Part shown: piece by piece, positions 17,169 through 28,465 of the stretch
Layout of the letters: each line of letters opens with the position of its first letter
Numbering within the stretch: position 1 is the stretch's first letter
DNA from: Myxococcota bacterium
Lineage (GTDB): Bacteria > Myxococcota_C > UBA6777
Length of the DNA: 64,000 nt
Assembly: GCA_023150835.1 (NCBI GenBank)
Contig: JAKLKB010000033.1
Coordinates: 1 to 64,000 of the forward strand
Reading direction: 5' to 3'
The notes under the pieces: generated by a model
Database searches by the model: none
What the model saw: the letters and a program-made list of their open reading frames with translations, nothing else
What the model was told of the DNA's origin: nothing
Program-made: the position numbers and the translations under genes

Positions 17169-19915
17169 TCGGCCAACCTATCGTTGCTCTCCCCCCTCTC
17201 CAAGACATCCCCTTCTCCGACTTCCCTTTGCAACTCCCTTCCCGCATCCGCGATCCACACGCTCGCTTTCACCACCAAAAAGGCCCCGCTCGTGTCCTCG
17301 CAAGCGAACACCAGTGCTATCTTCATCTGCTCTTGCCCTACCACCAAGGGCTTTTTCCCCGCTGGTGGGCCTTGCGCTGGATGCACGAAGTCGAGGAGTT
17401 GGAAAAACGCCCTGCCCAACAAGAGCTTTTTTTCCAAGTCTGCGCGTTGGATATCCGCCGCTGTCAGGGCTGGGTCGAGATCGAATACACCTTCCCGCTT
17501 GAACACTTTCTCTCCGATGCGCAGATGCGCGCTGCACGCGATCTTGCGGGACTCGATCTGGCTTTGTGGGAGCGCTTTTGCGAGATCGGGGCGACCGATA
17601 TCTGCCAAGACGCCGAAGAAGACGCGCTGATCGCATGGATGGCGCGTTTGCATATGCTGGTTGCCGAGCGCATGATCCATCCCTTGTTGTGCGGAGATGT
17701 CCGCGATCTCAAAGCGATATCGTCCTTTGTGCGCGCAGACCTCGAAAAAATGGAGCGCTTTCGCTCTCCTTCGGGCTTTGTCGAACTGGTCTTCGATCAA
17801 GAAGTCCAACAGTTTTTGTGTGACTTCGAGGAGATGCGCTCACACGGCGACGCTGATCTCGCCCACGATTCTCTCCAAGATATGCTCCACCGCCATCCAC
17901 AACACGCCGCGTTGCTAGAGATCGCCGCACGCGAAGCCCTCGAACAACACAACCCCCGCCGCGCCTTACAACACCTCCAGCACGCTTTGCTCGATGATTG
18001 TTTTCCCCGAAAAGACCGACTTTTTTTACTCCGTGCCAAAGCACACCAATCCCTCCACCAAGACCAAGACGCCCTCCAAGAACTCGAACAAGCTCTACTC
18101 CAAAACCCCGCACAGATGGACGTTTGGTTGATTCGGGCTGAGATCTTTTCGCAACAGCAGCAACACGCTCGCGCCCAACGTTGCCTTGACTCGCTGCGTG
18201 AACAAGCACCCGCATGGCGCGGTCTCCATTTCCAATACGCTCTTCTTGCCCAACATCAGGGACTTCTAAAAGAGGCGCTTGATGCTTTCCGCGCAGAAGT
18301 CGAATTCCATCCCGATCATCAAGAAGCGATCTCTGCTGTGTTGGATCTGGCCCAACAACGGGGAGATCATGCCTTATACAAGCTCTATGCTCGCAAGCGC
18401 GACCGCCTCGCACACAAACAACGAAAAAGCGCTGCCGCGTACACTTCGTCTGTTTCGTTTGAAGATCTCGAGGCGCTTTGTTGCCAAGCCGAAGCGTTGT
18501 TTTCGTCTCCTGTTCGTCGTTGGAGATCAGCGTTTTCTTCTTCGGATGAATCGGATGCTTTTGATGCGGACGCTTATCACGACGACGATATCCCCCTCGA
18601 AGAGGCCCTGTATTGGGCCGATGATACGCCTTGGATAGACTCTGTTCTTGAGTATGGCCCCGCTTCGTCAGATATCTTTTCCTCGGAAGATCCGACCTCT
18701 TCTCGCTTTGATGTTTTTTCTTCGGAAGATCCGACATCTTCTCGCTTTGATGCTTTTTCTTCGGAAGATCCGACATCTTCTCGCTTTGATGCTTTTTCTT
18801 CGGAAGATCCGACCTCTTCTCGCTTTTTGGAAGGCTCTTCACCTTCTGATCGGTATGATACCGCTTGTCGGCCTCGATCTTTTGGGGGCTTTGTCGCCCC
18901 TCAAAAAAAGTACACGCCTGTTCCTGAAAAGCCCGTTGTCAAGCACACGCCTGTTTCTGAAAGGCAAGCCTTCAAGTACGCGCCTGTTTCTCAAAAGCAG
19001 GAGATCGCGTTGCCTGCGGGTTGTTTTGCGGTAGACGATTCGTTTTTTGCGCGTCTCGGCAGTTTTCGCTACCACGGGATCGGGATTGCTTATGAGGGAG
19101 CAACGTACCGTGTCTCGATGGTGTTTCGCCACCTCGATATCCCATTGCCACAACTACAGTCGTTGGCGTTTCGGCGCGATGTTGCGCGGTTGTTGATCGA
19201 ACGAGAAGGCGATGACGTGATCGTGTTGTTGCGCCTTTTTCCAAAACCGCATCTGGATGTGCAGCAGTGGTTGTCTCGATGGGGGCTCGGAGAAGTGCCT
19301 TTGATCGCGGAGTGCCTAGAGCCTTCGGAGATCCGCTGCTCGCCTTCTGCCCGATGGGATCAACTTTATCGACGTCTGCTTGCGGTGATGATGGATGAGG
19401 TACGCGAGGCATTGTTGCGCGGCGACCTGATGCCCTTGCGAGAGATCTCTCTTTGGCTCCAAGGCATCCGCCCAGAGAGCCATCCACAAATCCCTCTCTA
19501 CACGGGACTTTCCACACACGATAGATCTTGTCCCAAGACCCACCCTGTGGCGTTGCACTTTTCTTCCATCCTTGAACAGCTTTTCGCCTACACACCCGCC
19601 GATCAGAGGTTGGCGCTTGGTGTGGAAGACTCTCTCCTTGTCGATGATCTGGGCCTTCTTCCCGGACTTTTCACGCCTCACCCTGAATCAAAACTCTTGC
19701 AGCTCGAAGAGATCCGTTTGCTTGCTTCTCACGATCCCCTCGCCGCGTTCTCTCGCCTTGCCCAATATACGCTCCAATATCGCCTATCTTCCGCTCTGTA
19801 TGCACTCAAAGCTGAGATCTGCGATGCGCTGCTGCGCGCTCTCCCCGCCTCTTTGGAGTCCTCCGCTGTGCGCAACATCCAGTCTCGCGCTCTGTTGTTG
19901 CGAGATTCTTTTTAA
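17165..19915 (+). CDS. Large TPR/low-complexity protein, unknown function
   Basis: 916 residues from GTG 17165, which overlaps the preceding stop (GTGA) and has GAGGAG six bases upstream. The N-terminal ~280 residues are a mixed alpha/beta region not recognised. About 285-430 contains TPR helices (ALLEIAAREALEQHNPRRAL and following). About 475-620 is acidic and low complexity, including four 13-residue units (SSEDPTSSRFDAF) and three degenerate YTPVPEK-type units. The C-terminal ~290 residues form another unrecognised domain (FRYHGIGIAYEGATYRVSMV). There is no signal peptide or membrane span. Tight coupling to the upstream TPR gene suggests a two-protein cytosolic complex. The acidic, Ser-rich centre is a plausible kinase target. 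Confidence 0.8.
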   Translation: MIGQPIVALPPLQDIPFSDFPLQLPSRIRDPHARFHHQKGPARVLASEHQCYLHLLLPYHQGLFPRWWALRWMHEVEELEKRPAQQELFFQVCALDIRRCQGWVEIEYTFPLEHFLSDAQMRAARDLAGLDLALWERFCEIGATDICQDAEEDALIAWMARLHMLVAERMIHPLLCGDVRDLKAISSFVRADLEKMERFRSPSGFVELVFDQEVQQFLCDFEEMRSHGDADLAHDSLQDMLHRHPQHAALLEIAAREALEQHNPRRALQHLQHALLDDCFPRKDRLFLLRAKAHQSLHQDQDALQELEQALLQNPAQMDVWLIRAEIFSQQQQHARAQRCLDSLREQAPAWRGLHFQYALLAQHQGLLKEALDAFRAEVEFHPDHQEAISAVLDLAQQRGDHALYKLYARKRDRLAHKQRKSAAAYTSSVSFEDLEALCCQAEALFSSPVRRWRSAFSSSDESDAFDADAYHDDDIPLEEALYWADDTPWIDSVLEYGPASSDIFSSEDPTSSRFDVFSSEDPTSSRFDAFSSEDPTSSRFDAFSSEDPTSSRFLEGSSPSDRYDTACRPRSFGGFVAPQKKYTPVPEKPVVKHTPVSERQAFKYAPVSQKQEIALPAGCFAVDDSFFARLGSFRYHGIGIAYEGATYRVSMVFRHLDIPLPQLQSLAFRRDVARLLIEREGDDVIVLLRLFPKPHLDVQQWLSRWGLGEVPLIAECLEPSEIRCSPSARWDQLYRRLLAVMMDEVREALLRGDLMPLREISLWLQGIRPESHPQIPLYTGLSTHDRSCPKTHPVALHFSSILEQLFAYTPADQRLALGVEDSLLVDDLGLLPGLFTPHPESKLLQLEEIRLLASHDPLAAFSRLAQYTLQYRLSSALYALKAEICDALLRALPASLESSAVRNIQSRALLLRDSF
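18671..18826 (+). repeat. 39-bp in-frame tandem repeat, 4 copies
   Basis: TCGGAAGATCCGAC recurs at 18683, 18722, 18761 and 18800 with only a few substitutions. It encodes four SSEDPTSSRF-type units in the disordered middle of the TPR protein. Confidence 0.9.
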
Positions 19916-19933
19916 CGCCGACCACACCGAGAA

Positions 19934-20060
19934 GATACGAGATCCGTCCGTGATGTGTGATCGAAGGGTTGTGCGTAGACGCCCTGTTCTTGGGCAGCCC
20001 CTACCTCTTTACGCAGGGGCAGCCCCTACCTCTTGACGTGTACACAACGGGCGGATCTCG
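19934..20060. repeat. Dispersed repeat family A, diverged copy
   Basis: Starts GATACGAGATCCGTCCGTGA and ends with the inverted counterpart CGGGCGGATCTCG. It has two copies of a GGGGCAGCCCCTACCTCTT-type block inside. It fills the convergent gap after the TPR gene pair. Confidence 0.6.
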
Positions 20061-20062
20061 GA

Positions 20063-21859
20063 TTACGGGCTTGGGGCGGTGTCAGCGGGTGAGGGATCGT
20101 AGGGGATGCTGAACATCCCGAGATTGTTGGTGGTATGTCGTCCGATCAGGTGGGCGGGGCTGCGGTCGCCTTCTTGAAAGGCATGCAGTTCGACGGTGGC
20201 ACCTTCGACGGGGAAGCCGTCTGGGGTGATGATCTGGGCAATCAAGAATTGGGCTTTGGGCAAAAGAGTTTGGATCTCGATTTGACCGCGTTGAACACGG
20301 AGATTGCGTTCCACTTTGCGGGCGAGGTCGGAGCCTGTTGGCGGGATGAAGATCAGATCGTAGAGTCCGGGATCGAGCAAAAGCTCGAAGCTACCGTCTT
20401 TTCCAGACAACTGCGTTTGATACTGCGAAGCAGCCGAAGTTTCGGATGTGACTGAAACGCCTTGTGGATTGGAGGAGGCGCGCCAGACTGCGCGGATCTG
20501 CGTGCCAGAGATCATGGTCTTGCATCCGCCTTGTTCGTCTTTGGAGCAGACGCGACCGCGCAGATCGGGTTTGGTTTCGAGGGTGATATCCATGTGATTT
20601 TGCATGATCGAGGAAGATTGGAAGACCGCACGCGCCCAACGGCTCGTGACGTTGGGCCAGACTTCCAGTTCATAACGCCCTTCGATGTAGGGGATCTGGT
20701 AGGCGCCGTTGCTATTGCTGGTCGTATCGAAGCGATAAGAGGCTTGAACGGGGGTGTTTTGGTGCGTACCGACCGAGATCTCGCCCCGCAATTGGAGGCG
20801 ACAAGATGCGCAAGGAGAAGCGCCTTCTTGTTGGGGAGAGCGGATCTGGCCGATCAGATGGCCGGGTTTGGGGGCGCACAAGAAGGGCAGATCGCCGAGT
20901 GAGATCTGGCGGTCTTTGAGGGCCGCCAACTGGCCGAGCGGGATACGGATCTCTGGAATCATCCAAACGAGCGTGTCGTCAGGCTGTCGGCTTTCGTTCT
21001 GGCGAACGCGCAAAAAGGCGGGCTGGGCGATCAATCGGGCGTTTTCAACGGTGGTTTGAAGGCGGATCGAAAACTGGCCGTCCACTCCAAGGTTTTCGAT
21101 GCCCGAGATCGTAAGTCCATGCTCAGAGAGCACATCGACTTGTAGACTTTGCGTGGCAAAGCCCGAAGGCAGGGGGACGAGGCTCTTTGCGGGCAGTAAG
21201 CGTCCTTGGAGGCGGATGTACTGGTCTTTTTCGGCGCTGGTGAGATCGTGTTGTGGGAGTGTGAGCGTGAGTTCTTGTTCACGGGTCACGCTGACTTTTT
21301 CGATGCGAAAGGGGGGCAAGCGCTTGTCTTCGGGGAGGACTTCGATGTCATAGACTCCGAAGGTAAGAGAGAGGGTAAAACGCCCGTCTGTGCGCTTGTC
21401 TTCTTGGTTGTTGACTTCCGAAACAAGGGGTTGCCCCGGGATGGTTTCGGTGTCGGTAAAGCGGAGCTTTGCGGGGACGGGTTGGCCGTTTTGAGTTTGA
21501 ACGACCCCGTGTATCGGGAAGGTTTCGCGCATCCAGATCGGTCGATCGTGGATATCGGCGAGGTGGATGCCGAGGAATTGTTGGCGGATCAGCTTGTTTT
21601 GTTCGGCAGATTTGGGGGAGGCTGGGGGGATGATCTGGAGGCTGTAGCGGTGGCCTGCGGCTGCGCTCGAAGCGCGGCAGTATCGGCGATAACAGCTTTG
21701 TCCTTGTAGGGTGCAATCGGCGTCCGTTTCACAAAGGCCGATGCCCGGGTCTTTGTTGAGATTGCCAGAGGGGGAGGCACAAGCAGCCAAGGACAGCAAG
21801 GCGACGAAGACGCCCCACCATCCGATGTAAAACCATCTTTTTCTTTGAGATTCACGCAT
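20063..21859 (-). CDS. Lipoprotein with carboxypeptidase-regulatory-like domains
   Basis: 598 residues from ATG 21859 (MRESQRKRWFY). A slightly longer start at 21874 is possible, and neither has a strong ribosome site. The leader ends in the lipobox LAAC, predicting a lipid-anchored protein. A short Cys cluster follows (CETDADCTLQGQSC), the same module as in the lipoprotein at 12434. The rest is beta-rich with two or three transthyretin-like/CarboxypepD_reg-type units (PDGFPVEGATVELHA, GVVQTQNGQPVPAKLRF). Such domains serve as structural parts of surface proteins, and there is no catalytic motif. It is the last gene of the minus-strand run that begins with the kinase at 28198. A family A repeat separates it from the previous gene. 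Confidence 0.8.
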   Translation of the reverse strand: MRESQRKRWFYIGWWGVFVALLSLAACASPSGNLNKDPGIGLCETDADCTLQGQSCYRRYCRASSAAAGHRYSLQIIPPASPKSAEQNKLIRQQFLGIHLADIHDRPIWMRETFPIHGVVQTQNGQPVPAKLRFTDTETIPGQPLVSEVNNQEDKRTDGRFTLSLTFGVYDIEVLPEDKRLPPFRIEKVSVTREQELTLTLPQHDLTSAEKDQYIRLQGRLLPAKSLVPLPSGFATQSLQVDVLSEHGLTISGIENLGVDGQFSIRLQTTVENARLIAQPAFLRVRQNESRQPDDTLVWMIPEIRIPLGQLAALKDRQISLGDLPFLCAPKPGHLIGQIRSPQQEGASPCASCRLQLRGEISVGTHQNTPVQASYRFDTTSNSNGAYQIPYIEGRYELEVWPNVTSRWARAVFQSSSIMQNHMDITLETKPDLRGRVCSKDEQGGCKTMISGTQIRAVWRASSNPQGVSVTSETSAASQYQTQLSGKDGSFELLLDPGLYDLIFIPPTGSDLARKVERNLRVQRGQIEIQTLLPKAQFLIAQIITPDGFPVEGATVELHAFQEGDRSPAHLIGRHTTNNLGMFSIPYDPSPADTAPSP

Positions 21860-22193
21860 GACACAAACCATCATCTTTACACAAAAAACAAACCAAAAAA
21901 GAATTCATCCATCCACAACAGATCAACGGTCTCTCCTACGCAACAAACGTCCAACGGATCGCTTTGCTGAACAGGCAGATTGTCGAAAGCTAAGTCGCTG
22001 CTCTCAAACAATCCAGAGAAGGATCAAAGCTTGCCTGAAAAAGTGAAAAAAACAAGGTCATACGAAATCCGCCCGTTGTGTGATCGTAAAAATGTCGGGG
22101 CAGACAGGTGTGGCTGCCCAACCACTGGGCGTCTACACGCTATTTTTCGATCATAGCTCACTCGGATATCGTCTCAGTCCTCTCTGATGGGCG
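21860..22193. other. 334-bp gap within the minus-strand gene run
   Basis: No gene seen. About half is a family A repeat (22059-22176). The remainder (21875-22058) is somewhat A-rich and unremarkable. Confidence 0.5.
22059..22176. repeat. Dispersed repeat family A, copy 2
   Basis: CATACGAAATCCGCCCGTTG at the left and CTCGGATATCGTCTCAG at the right, with GTGTGATCG and GTGGCTGCCC inside as in the other copies. It ends 17 bp before the stop codon of the small lipoprotein gene on the opposite strand. Confidence 0.75.
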
Positions 22194-22743
22194 TTATTCT
22201 TCCACGCGCAAGAGCCAGTACCAACGGACCCATTGTGTGCCTTCGGGCCAATCGATCTCGCCGCGACTGTTGGGGAATTGCCCGATCTGTCGAGGTTGCC
22301 GATCGCCGATGATCAGTTCGAGAAGGACGCGGCTTTTGGGGACAAAGCGGGAGCTTTTGACGTTGATCAGACAAGTGATATCCGCTTCGCGGACGCCCGG
22401 GATGCGACCGAGTTGGCTGCGCAGGCTCGGTTCGACGGGAGGGATGGTTTGAGGGCAGCGGATCGATTCGGGGGGAGCTTGATCGCGGTTGATGAACCAG
22501 TAGGCGTACAAGAGGTCGTCTTCGTCGGGATCGAGCACACGGGGGACGGTGAATGTGACGGTCTCTTGGGCAGGATCGCTGAGCTTGATCGTCAGAAACG
22601 TTTCGGTGGGTGTGATGCCATCAAGCAAGATGCGAGGGGGTTGGTTTTGCGTTTGCTCATAGATCACGGGTGGGATGTACTGCACGCAGCCGAGGGCGGC
22701 AAGCCACAGCACACAAACACCGACACACAGGGAAAAACAAGCG

Positions 22744-22763
<20 letters not shown>
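22194..22763 (-). CDS. Small predicted lipoprotein
   Basis: 189 residues from ATG 22763. That start lies inside the 3' end of the sigma-54 activator gene (20-base overlap), so translation is probably coupled. The leader MIRLNRDACFSLCVGVCVLW ends at the lipobox AALGC. The mature part (about 160 residues) is beta-rich with an acidic DPDEDDLLYAYWFINRD stretch, reminiscent of Ig/cadherin-like folds but not assigned. Upstream reading in this frame is low-complexity Ser/Lys/Pro and is the shadow of the activator gene. The position directly after a regulator suggests an envelope output or sensor of the same system, which is inferred. Confidence 0.75.
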
Positions 22764-24549
<1,786 letters not shown>

Positions 24550-24653
24550 CGATCCTCGCTCCTTGCGCGAACAGCAACACGGCATTCCATCGCTCGGAAC
24601 ATAGCGCAGACGCTTCTTGGTGAAAAGCACCCACCTTGAGAGCAGGTCGTCTT

Positions 24654-25598
24654 TTAAGGGAAGGGTTGGCGGAAGCTGGCACGAAACAGACTGGGGTCGA
24701 CTTTCGGGAGTTCGGGGAGGACGGAGACGCGCTGGCTTTGGTAGAATACCGCACCATCGACGATGCCGTACACCCACAACGCTCCGAAGATCCCGAGCGC
24801 AGAGAACTGGACGATCTGCCAAGCGAATGCGGCGTTGGCATCGGCGCTGGAGCGAAATTGTCCAGCACCCGGGCCGCTTTTGATCACCATCGCATCGACC
24901 ACAAGGAAGCTGGCGACATTCATCGCCAATGCAACAACAGATCCTCCTGCGATCAACGAGGCTTTGAGCAGATGACCGTTCTCAAATTGCGGCACACCAA
25001 ACGGCAGCGGGATCAAAAAGGGGTTTGCTTGTTTGATCTGGCGCGTGACACGCAGCACAAGCACTTGGTTTTGGATGTTTTTTTCAGGCGTTCGGCGGAG
25101 CAGAAAAGGGCGCTCACGCAAAACGTCTTGGCGCAGTTGCGTATAAAAGCGCACCAGATCAGGCGGATAGTAGGCTGGATCAAGGCTTTGCAAAAACGGA
25201 TTGAACAAGATGTATTCTTCGAGAAAGCGGCGGGCTTGTGTGAGGTAGGCTTTTCGGCGCGGATCCGTTGTGGGAAAGCGCTTGCGATCGGAAAAGTAGG
25301 CAAAACCTAAATAACGACTGGCTTGGGCGCGTTGGGCGCGTGTACGCAGTTTGCCCGGGCGAGGAAATAGCAACGCCCGCAATTGTTTGATGGCTTTGGC
25401 CAGATCGCCGTATTCGTAAGAGTTGATCGCATCTTTGAGTTCGTCTTCAGGGGAGCGATCTTGGGCGTAAACAGGGGACTTGACCGAAACACCGAGAAGC
25501 CACACCAAAAAACAACCCAACAGCCAACGCGCCATCCTGTTGTGAGCCTTCGGTCTGATGGGTGTTTTTGCAACGATGTTGTGATCTTTCGGTTTCAT
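24654..25598 (-). CDS. TPR-like protein with two C-terminal membrane segments
   Basis: 314 residues. The start at 25598 overlaps the kinase stop (ATGA). ATG 25535 (MARWLLG) would give a more standard signal peptide ending in VYA-QD. The mature N-terminal part is helical and TPR-like (DAINSYEYGDLAKAIKQLRA). It is followed by a beta region, then two hydrophobic helices (SLIAGGSVVALAMNVASFLV and FSALGIFGALWVYGIVDGAV). This architecture recurs in myxobacterial genes next to Ser/Thr kinases, but no biochemical role is known to me. Overlap with the kinase gene suggests that it acts in the same envelope-sensing unit. Confidence 0.8.
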   Translation of the reverse strand: MKPKDHNIVAKTPIRPKAHNRMARWLLGCFLVWLLGVSVKSPVYAQDRSPEDELKDAINSYEYGDLAKAIKQLRALLFPRPGKLRTRAQRAQASRYLGFAYFSDRKRFPTTDPRRKAYLTQARRFLEEYILFNPFLQSLDPAYYPPDLVRFYTQLRQDVLRERPFLLRRTPEKNIQNQVLVLRVTRQIKQANPFLIPLPFGVPQFENGHLLKASLIAGGSVVALAMNVASFLVVDAMVIKSGPGAGQFRSSADANAAFAWQIVQFSALGIFGALWVYGIVDGAVFYQSQRVSVLPELPKVDPSLFRASFRQPFP

Positions 25599-28198
25599 GG
25601 GCGTTTTTGCAACCGAACGAGCAAAGGTGGGCTAGAAGGAGTAGGGAAGGCAGCACCTGCTTGAAAGGTGATCTGGCGCTGCCAAGGCACATAACCATCC
25701 CGACGCACCTCGATCTGGGCGATGCGCTGAGAGGAACGTTCTTCGGTGATCGGGATCTTAAAAACATAAGTGCCGGTCTCTACGGCCTTTTGAAACTCTC
25801 CCCAGAGTTCGCCGTCCACGCTGAGGGAGGTGGTGTGTTGTTGGCAGTCAAGGCAAACAAGCCGAAGCTGCGCTGCTTTCCAAGGAAGGCGTGTGCGAAA
25901 TGTCGGCATCTCGGGTTCTTCCGACAGCTTTTGAAACGGAAGAGGCCGCCACCCGCGATCTTTTTGGGTGCTTTGCCAGATCATGCCTGTTGCGGGGACT
26001 CGAAGGTAGGTTTGAAAGGATTGGACGGCTTGGAGACCATCCACTTTGAGCAAGAGGATGACGCCTTGGTTGGGGGCAGAAGGTACCGAAAAAATATACT
26101 TTCGACCGCCTCCTTGGGGGGGGACGACAGGATCTCCGTCGAGATTGTAGATGCCGATGTGTTTGGCCCAAGGTAAGACCCAGACGCGCAAAGAACGGGG
26201 CGGTGTGGCGGCTGGCTTGGCTTGGTTGGCTTGCCGGACTTGGAGGCTGTGGGCGGTGGCTGCGAGCAGGCGGAGCTTTGGGCCAAGACGCCGCGCATCC
26301 GAAGTGGTCAGACGCCCCCACAACGTCGGCAGCGCAGCTTCTCCAAAATAGCGAACGGTGCGCAGATCGCGCCAGATACCGCGTTTTGCGCGTGTACTGT
26401 GGCGAACCGATCCGCGTAGCGGGATGCGCAAATAACCGCGATAGGCCAGTTTTCCTTGTCCACCGAGGGCGCGGATCTCGATCAACCGCCCGTCATCAGG
26501 GGCAGAAGGAACTTGGAACACAAAAGCAGCTTGTTGTCCTTGGTGAGGCACGAGCGGCTGGCCTGTTTCATCAAGCAACTCGACGGCATCTGCCCACGGA
26601 CGAAAGATCAATCGTATCCGAACGCTCGGATAGATGGGCAACACAGCAGGCGGTTGTGTGGTCAGACCCGAGGAGGCGACGAGACGAGTGCGTCGCAACG
26701 TGCGTTTGCTTTTGGTGCGTTGGATCTGCTTGCGGTGATCGGCGGTGAGGTGGAGAAGCGTTGGGGGTAAAGAGGGCGGTGGTTGCGGAGAGATCACGCG
26801 CACACGGCTCGGTTCGGTGGGGCGAGGCAAGAGGGTGGGGCGAGGCGAGAGGGCGGGGCGCGTGGAAAGAGACAACGCAGAGGGCGAGAGGGCGGGGCGC
26901 GTGGAAAGAGACAACGCAGAAGGCGAGACGAGGACACGATGTTGGAGAGGGGATGTGCGGATGGAGGTCCACCAAAACCACGTTCCACCCGCGCAAGACA
27001 ACAGAAGAATGGCTGCCGTTGTCCAGAGCCAAGCAGAGCGCGGATACGAAGTGTGCGCAGAGAGGCTCCGTACCACCTGCAAGATATCGGGATCGCCGGG
27101 GCGCAAACCCAGCAAGCGATTGCACAGATCGAGGGCTGCGGCGATCCGCCCTTGGGATCGAAGGGAGCCGATGCGACTTTTGAGGTGCGCTTCGATCTGC
27201 TCTTGGAGTCGCAGCGCGGCTTCGCGTGGAGCGCAAAAGTAATCACGGATCAATCGCTGAGGGTCAGAGATCCCCGAACCTTCCAGATATCGTGTGATAT
27301 CTTCGCGCATCTTGGCGATCGATTCATAACGATCCGATGGATCGCGTGCCATCGCTTTGTGCAAGATCGCCGATAACTCCCGTCCCATCGCAGGTTTCAA
27401 CATCTCAGGCTCGGGAAATTCGCACAGCGTGACAGCTTGTAAGATCGCCGCAGGACTGCTGCGGCCTCGCAAAAACGGGTGTTTCTGGCAAACCAAGCGA
27501 TAAAGGATCACACCCAAAGCAAAGATATCCGCACGATGATCTCCGAGCATCCCGTCTACTTGTTCGGGGGCCATATAAGCAGGCGAGCCCAGCACCGTCC
27601 CTGTGCGCGTCATCGACTCGCCATCCATCACCCGCGCCAAGCCAAAGTCTGTCAGTTTGATCTCGCCGTCTTCTTGGAGCATGACGTTTTCGGGCTTGAG
27701 ATCCCGATGGATGATCTGTTGTGCGTGAGCGTGTTCGAGTGCGGGGAGCAACGTCGCAAGCAACGCCACGCCGATCTCGCACAGCGGGAGTTCTTGCTCT
27801 TCGAGAAATTGTTGCAGCGTTCGCCCGCGAATGTACTCCATCACCAAAAAAGCAGGGGCGGTGGAAAAGGTCTCTTTGTTGCCCTTGCTGTCTTTGAGAT
27901 CTTTGCTGTCTTTGTTTTCGGCGGATGGAGCGAGATTTGAGGCGGTGTCGCCAGAAAAGTCGAACACTTCGACGATCCCGGGGTGGCGGAGACGTGCGAT
28001 GGCTTGGGCTTCGCGGCGGAAGCGCTCGCGGTGAGCGCGATCACGGGCAAGATGAGGATGCAGGATCTTGATGGCGACGTCGCGTTGGAGAAGCCGATCA
28101 CGCCCTCGGTACACCGTGGCCATGCCGCCTTGACCGATCTCGTCAAGCAGTTCGTAGCGCTCAGTCAGGGTGTGGGTGTGAAAGGGTGGAGATAACAA
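25595..28198 (-). CDS. Membrane Ser/Thr protein kinase with extracytoplasmic repeat domains
   Basis: 867 residues from TTG 28198, chosen because AGGGGA lies six bases upstream. ATG 28228 is the nearest ATG alternative and lacks a ribosome site. The Hanks kinase domain (about 15-290) has GQGGMATVYRG, VAIK, HRDLKPENV, DFG and APEQ. A Lys/Asp/Ser-rich insertion (KDSKDLKDSKGNKE) interrupts the region before the hinge. One membrane span follows (TTAAILLLSCAGGTWFWW), then a Pro/Ser/Arg linker. Outside are two homologous ~95-residue beta modules, each with VPSAP and a STxxxGWR/GIWR tail, and a C-terminal PEGA-like module (VRRDGYVPWQRQI). It is the first gene of the run leading to the FHA sigma-54 activator, so it may phosphorylate that activator's partner. 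Confidence 0.92.
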   Translation of the reverse strand: MLSPPFHTHTLTERYELLDEIGQGGMATVYRGRDRLLQRDVAIKILHPHLARDRAHRERFRREAQAIARLRHPGIVEVFDFSGDTASNLAPSAENKDSKDLKDSKGNKETFSTAPAFLVMEYIRGRTLQQFLEEQELPLCEIGVALLATLLPALEHAHAQQIIHRDLKPENVMLQEDGEIKLTDFGLARVMDGESMTRTGTVLGSPAYMAPEQVDGMLGDHRADIFALGVILYRLVCQKHPFLRGRSSPAAILQAVTLCEFPEPEMLKPAMGRELSAILHKAMARDPSDRYESIAKMREDITRYLEGSGISDPQRLIRDYFCAPREAALRLQEQIEAHLKSRIGSLRSQGRIAAALDLCNRLLGLRPGDPDILQVVRSLSAHTSYPRSAWLWTTAAILLLSCAGGTWFWWTSIRTSPLQHRVLVSPSALSLSTRPALSPSALSLSTRPALSPRPTLLPRPTEPSRVRVISPQPPPSLPPTLLHLTADHRKQIQRTKSKRTLRRTRLVASSGLTTQPPAVLPIYPSVRIRLIFRPWADAVELLDETGQPLVPHQGQQAAFVFQVPSAPDDGRLIEIRALGGQGKLAYRGYLRIPLRGSVRHSTRAKRGIWRDLRTVRYFGEAALPTLWGRLTTSDARRLGPKLRLLAATAHSLQVRQANQAKPAATPPRSLRVWVLPWAKHIGIYNLDGDPVVPPQGGGRKYIFSVPSAPNQGVILLLKVDGLQAVQSFQTYLRVPATGMIWQSTQKDRGWRPLPFQKLSEEPEMPTFRTRLPWKAAQLRLVCLDCQQHTTSLSVDGELWGEFQKAVETGTYVFKIPITEERSSQRIAQIEVRRDGYVPWQRQITFQAGAAFPTPSSPPLLVRLQKRP

Positions 28199-28465
28199 TG
28201 TTCTTCCCCTTGTGTTAAGGCGGCCCATCTTACAGGATGCCGTAGGGCCTCGCAAGTTCAGATTCTGTTCTTTCCCCTCTTTCCGCTGCGTGCGCTGCCT
28301 TGCTTGTTTCTGTTCGAGGTCTTGTTCTTGGCGCGCTAGGTTGCTTGGACGCAACATCAAGCCAAAAGCTTGCATGGCTTTGCGATGTCAACGCTGCGCC
28401 AGATCAAAAAAATTATCGGACCTTCTTGTGTTTTTGAGGCTTATTTTTTGGAGGCCTGTTTGATC

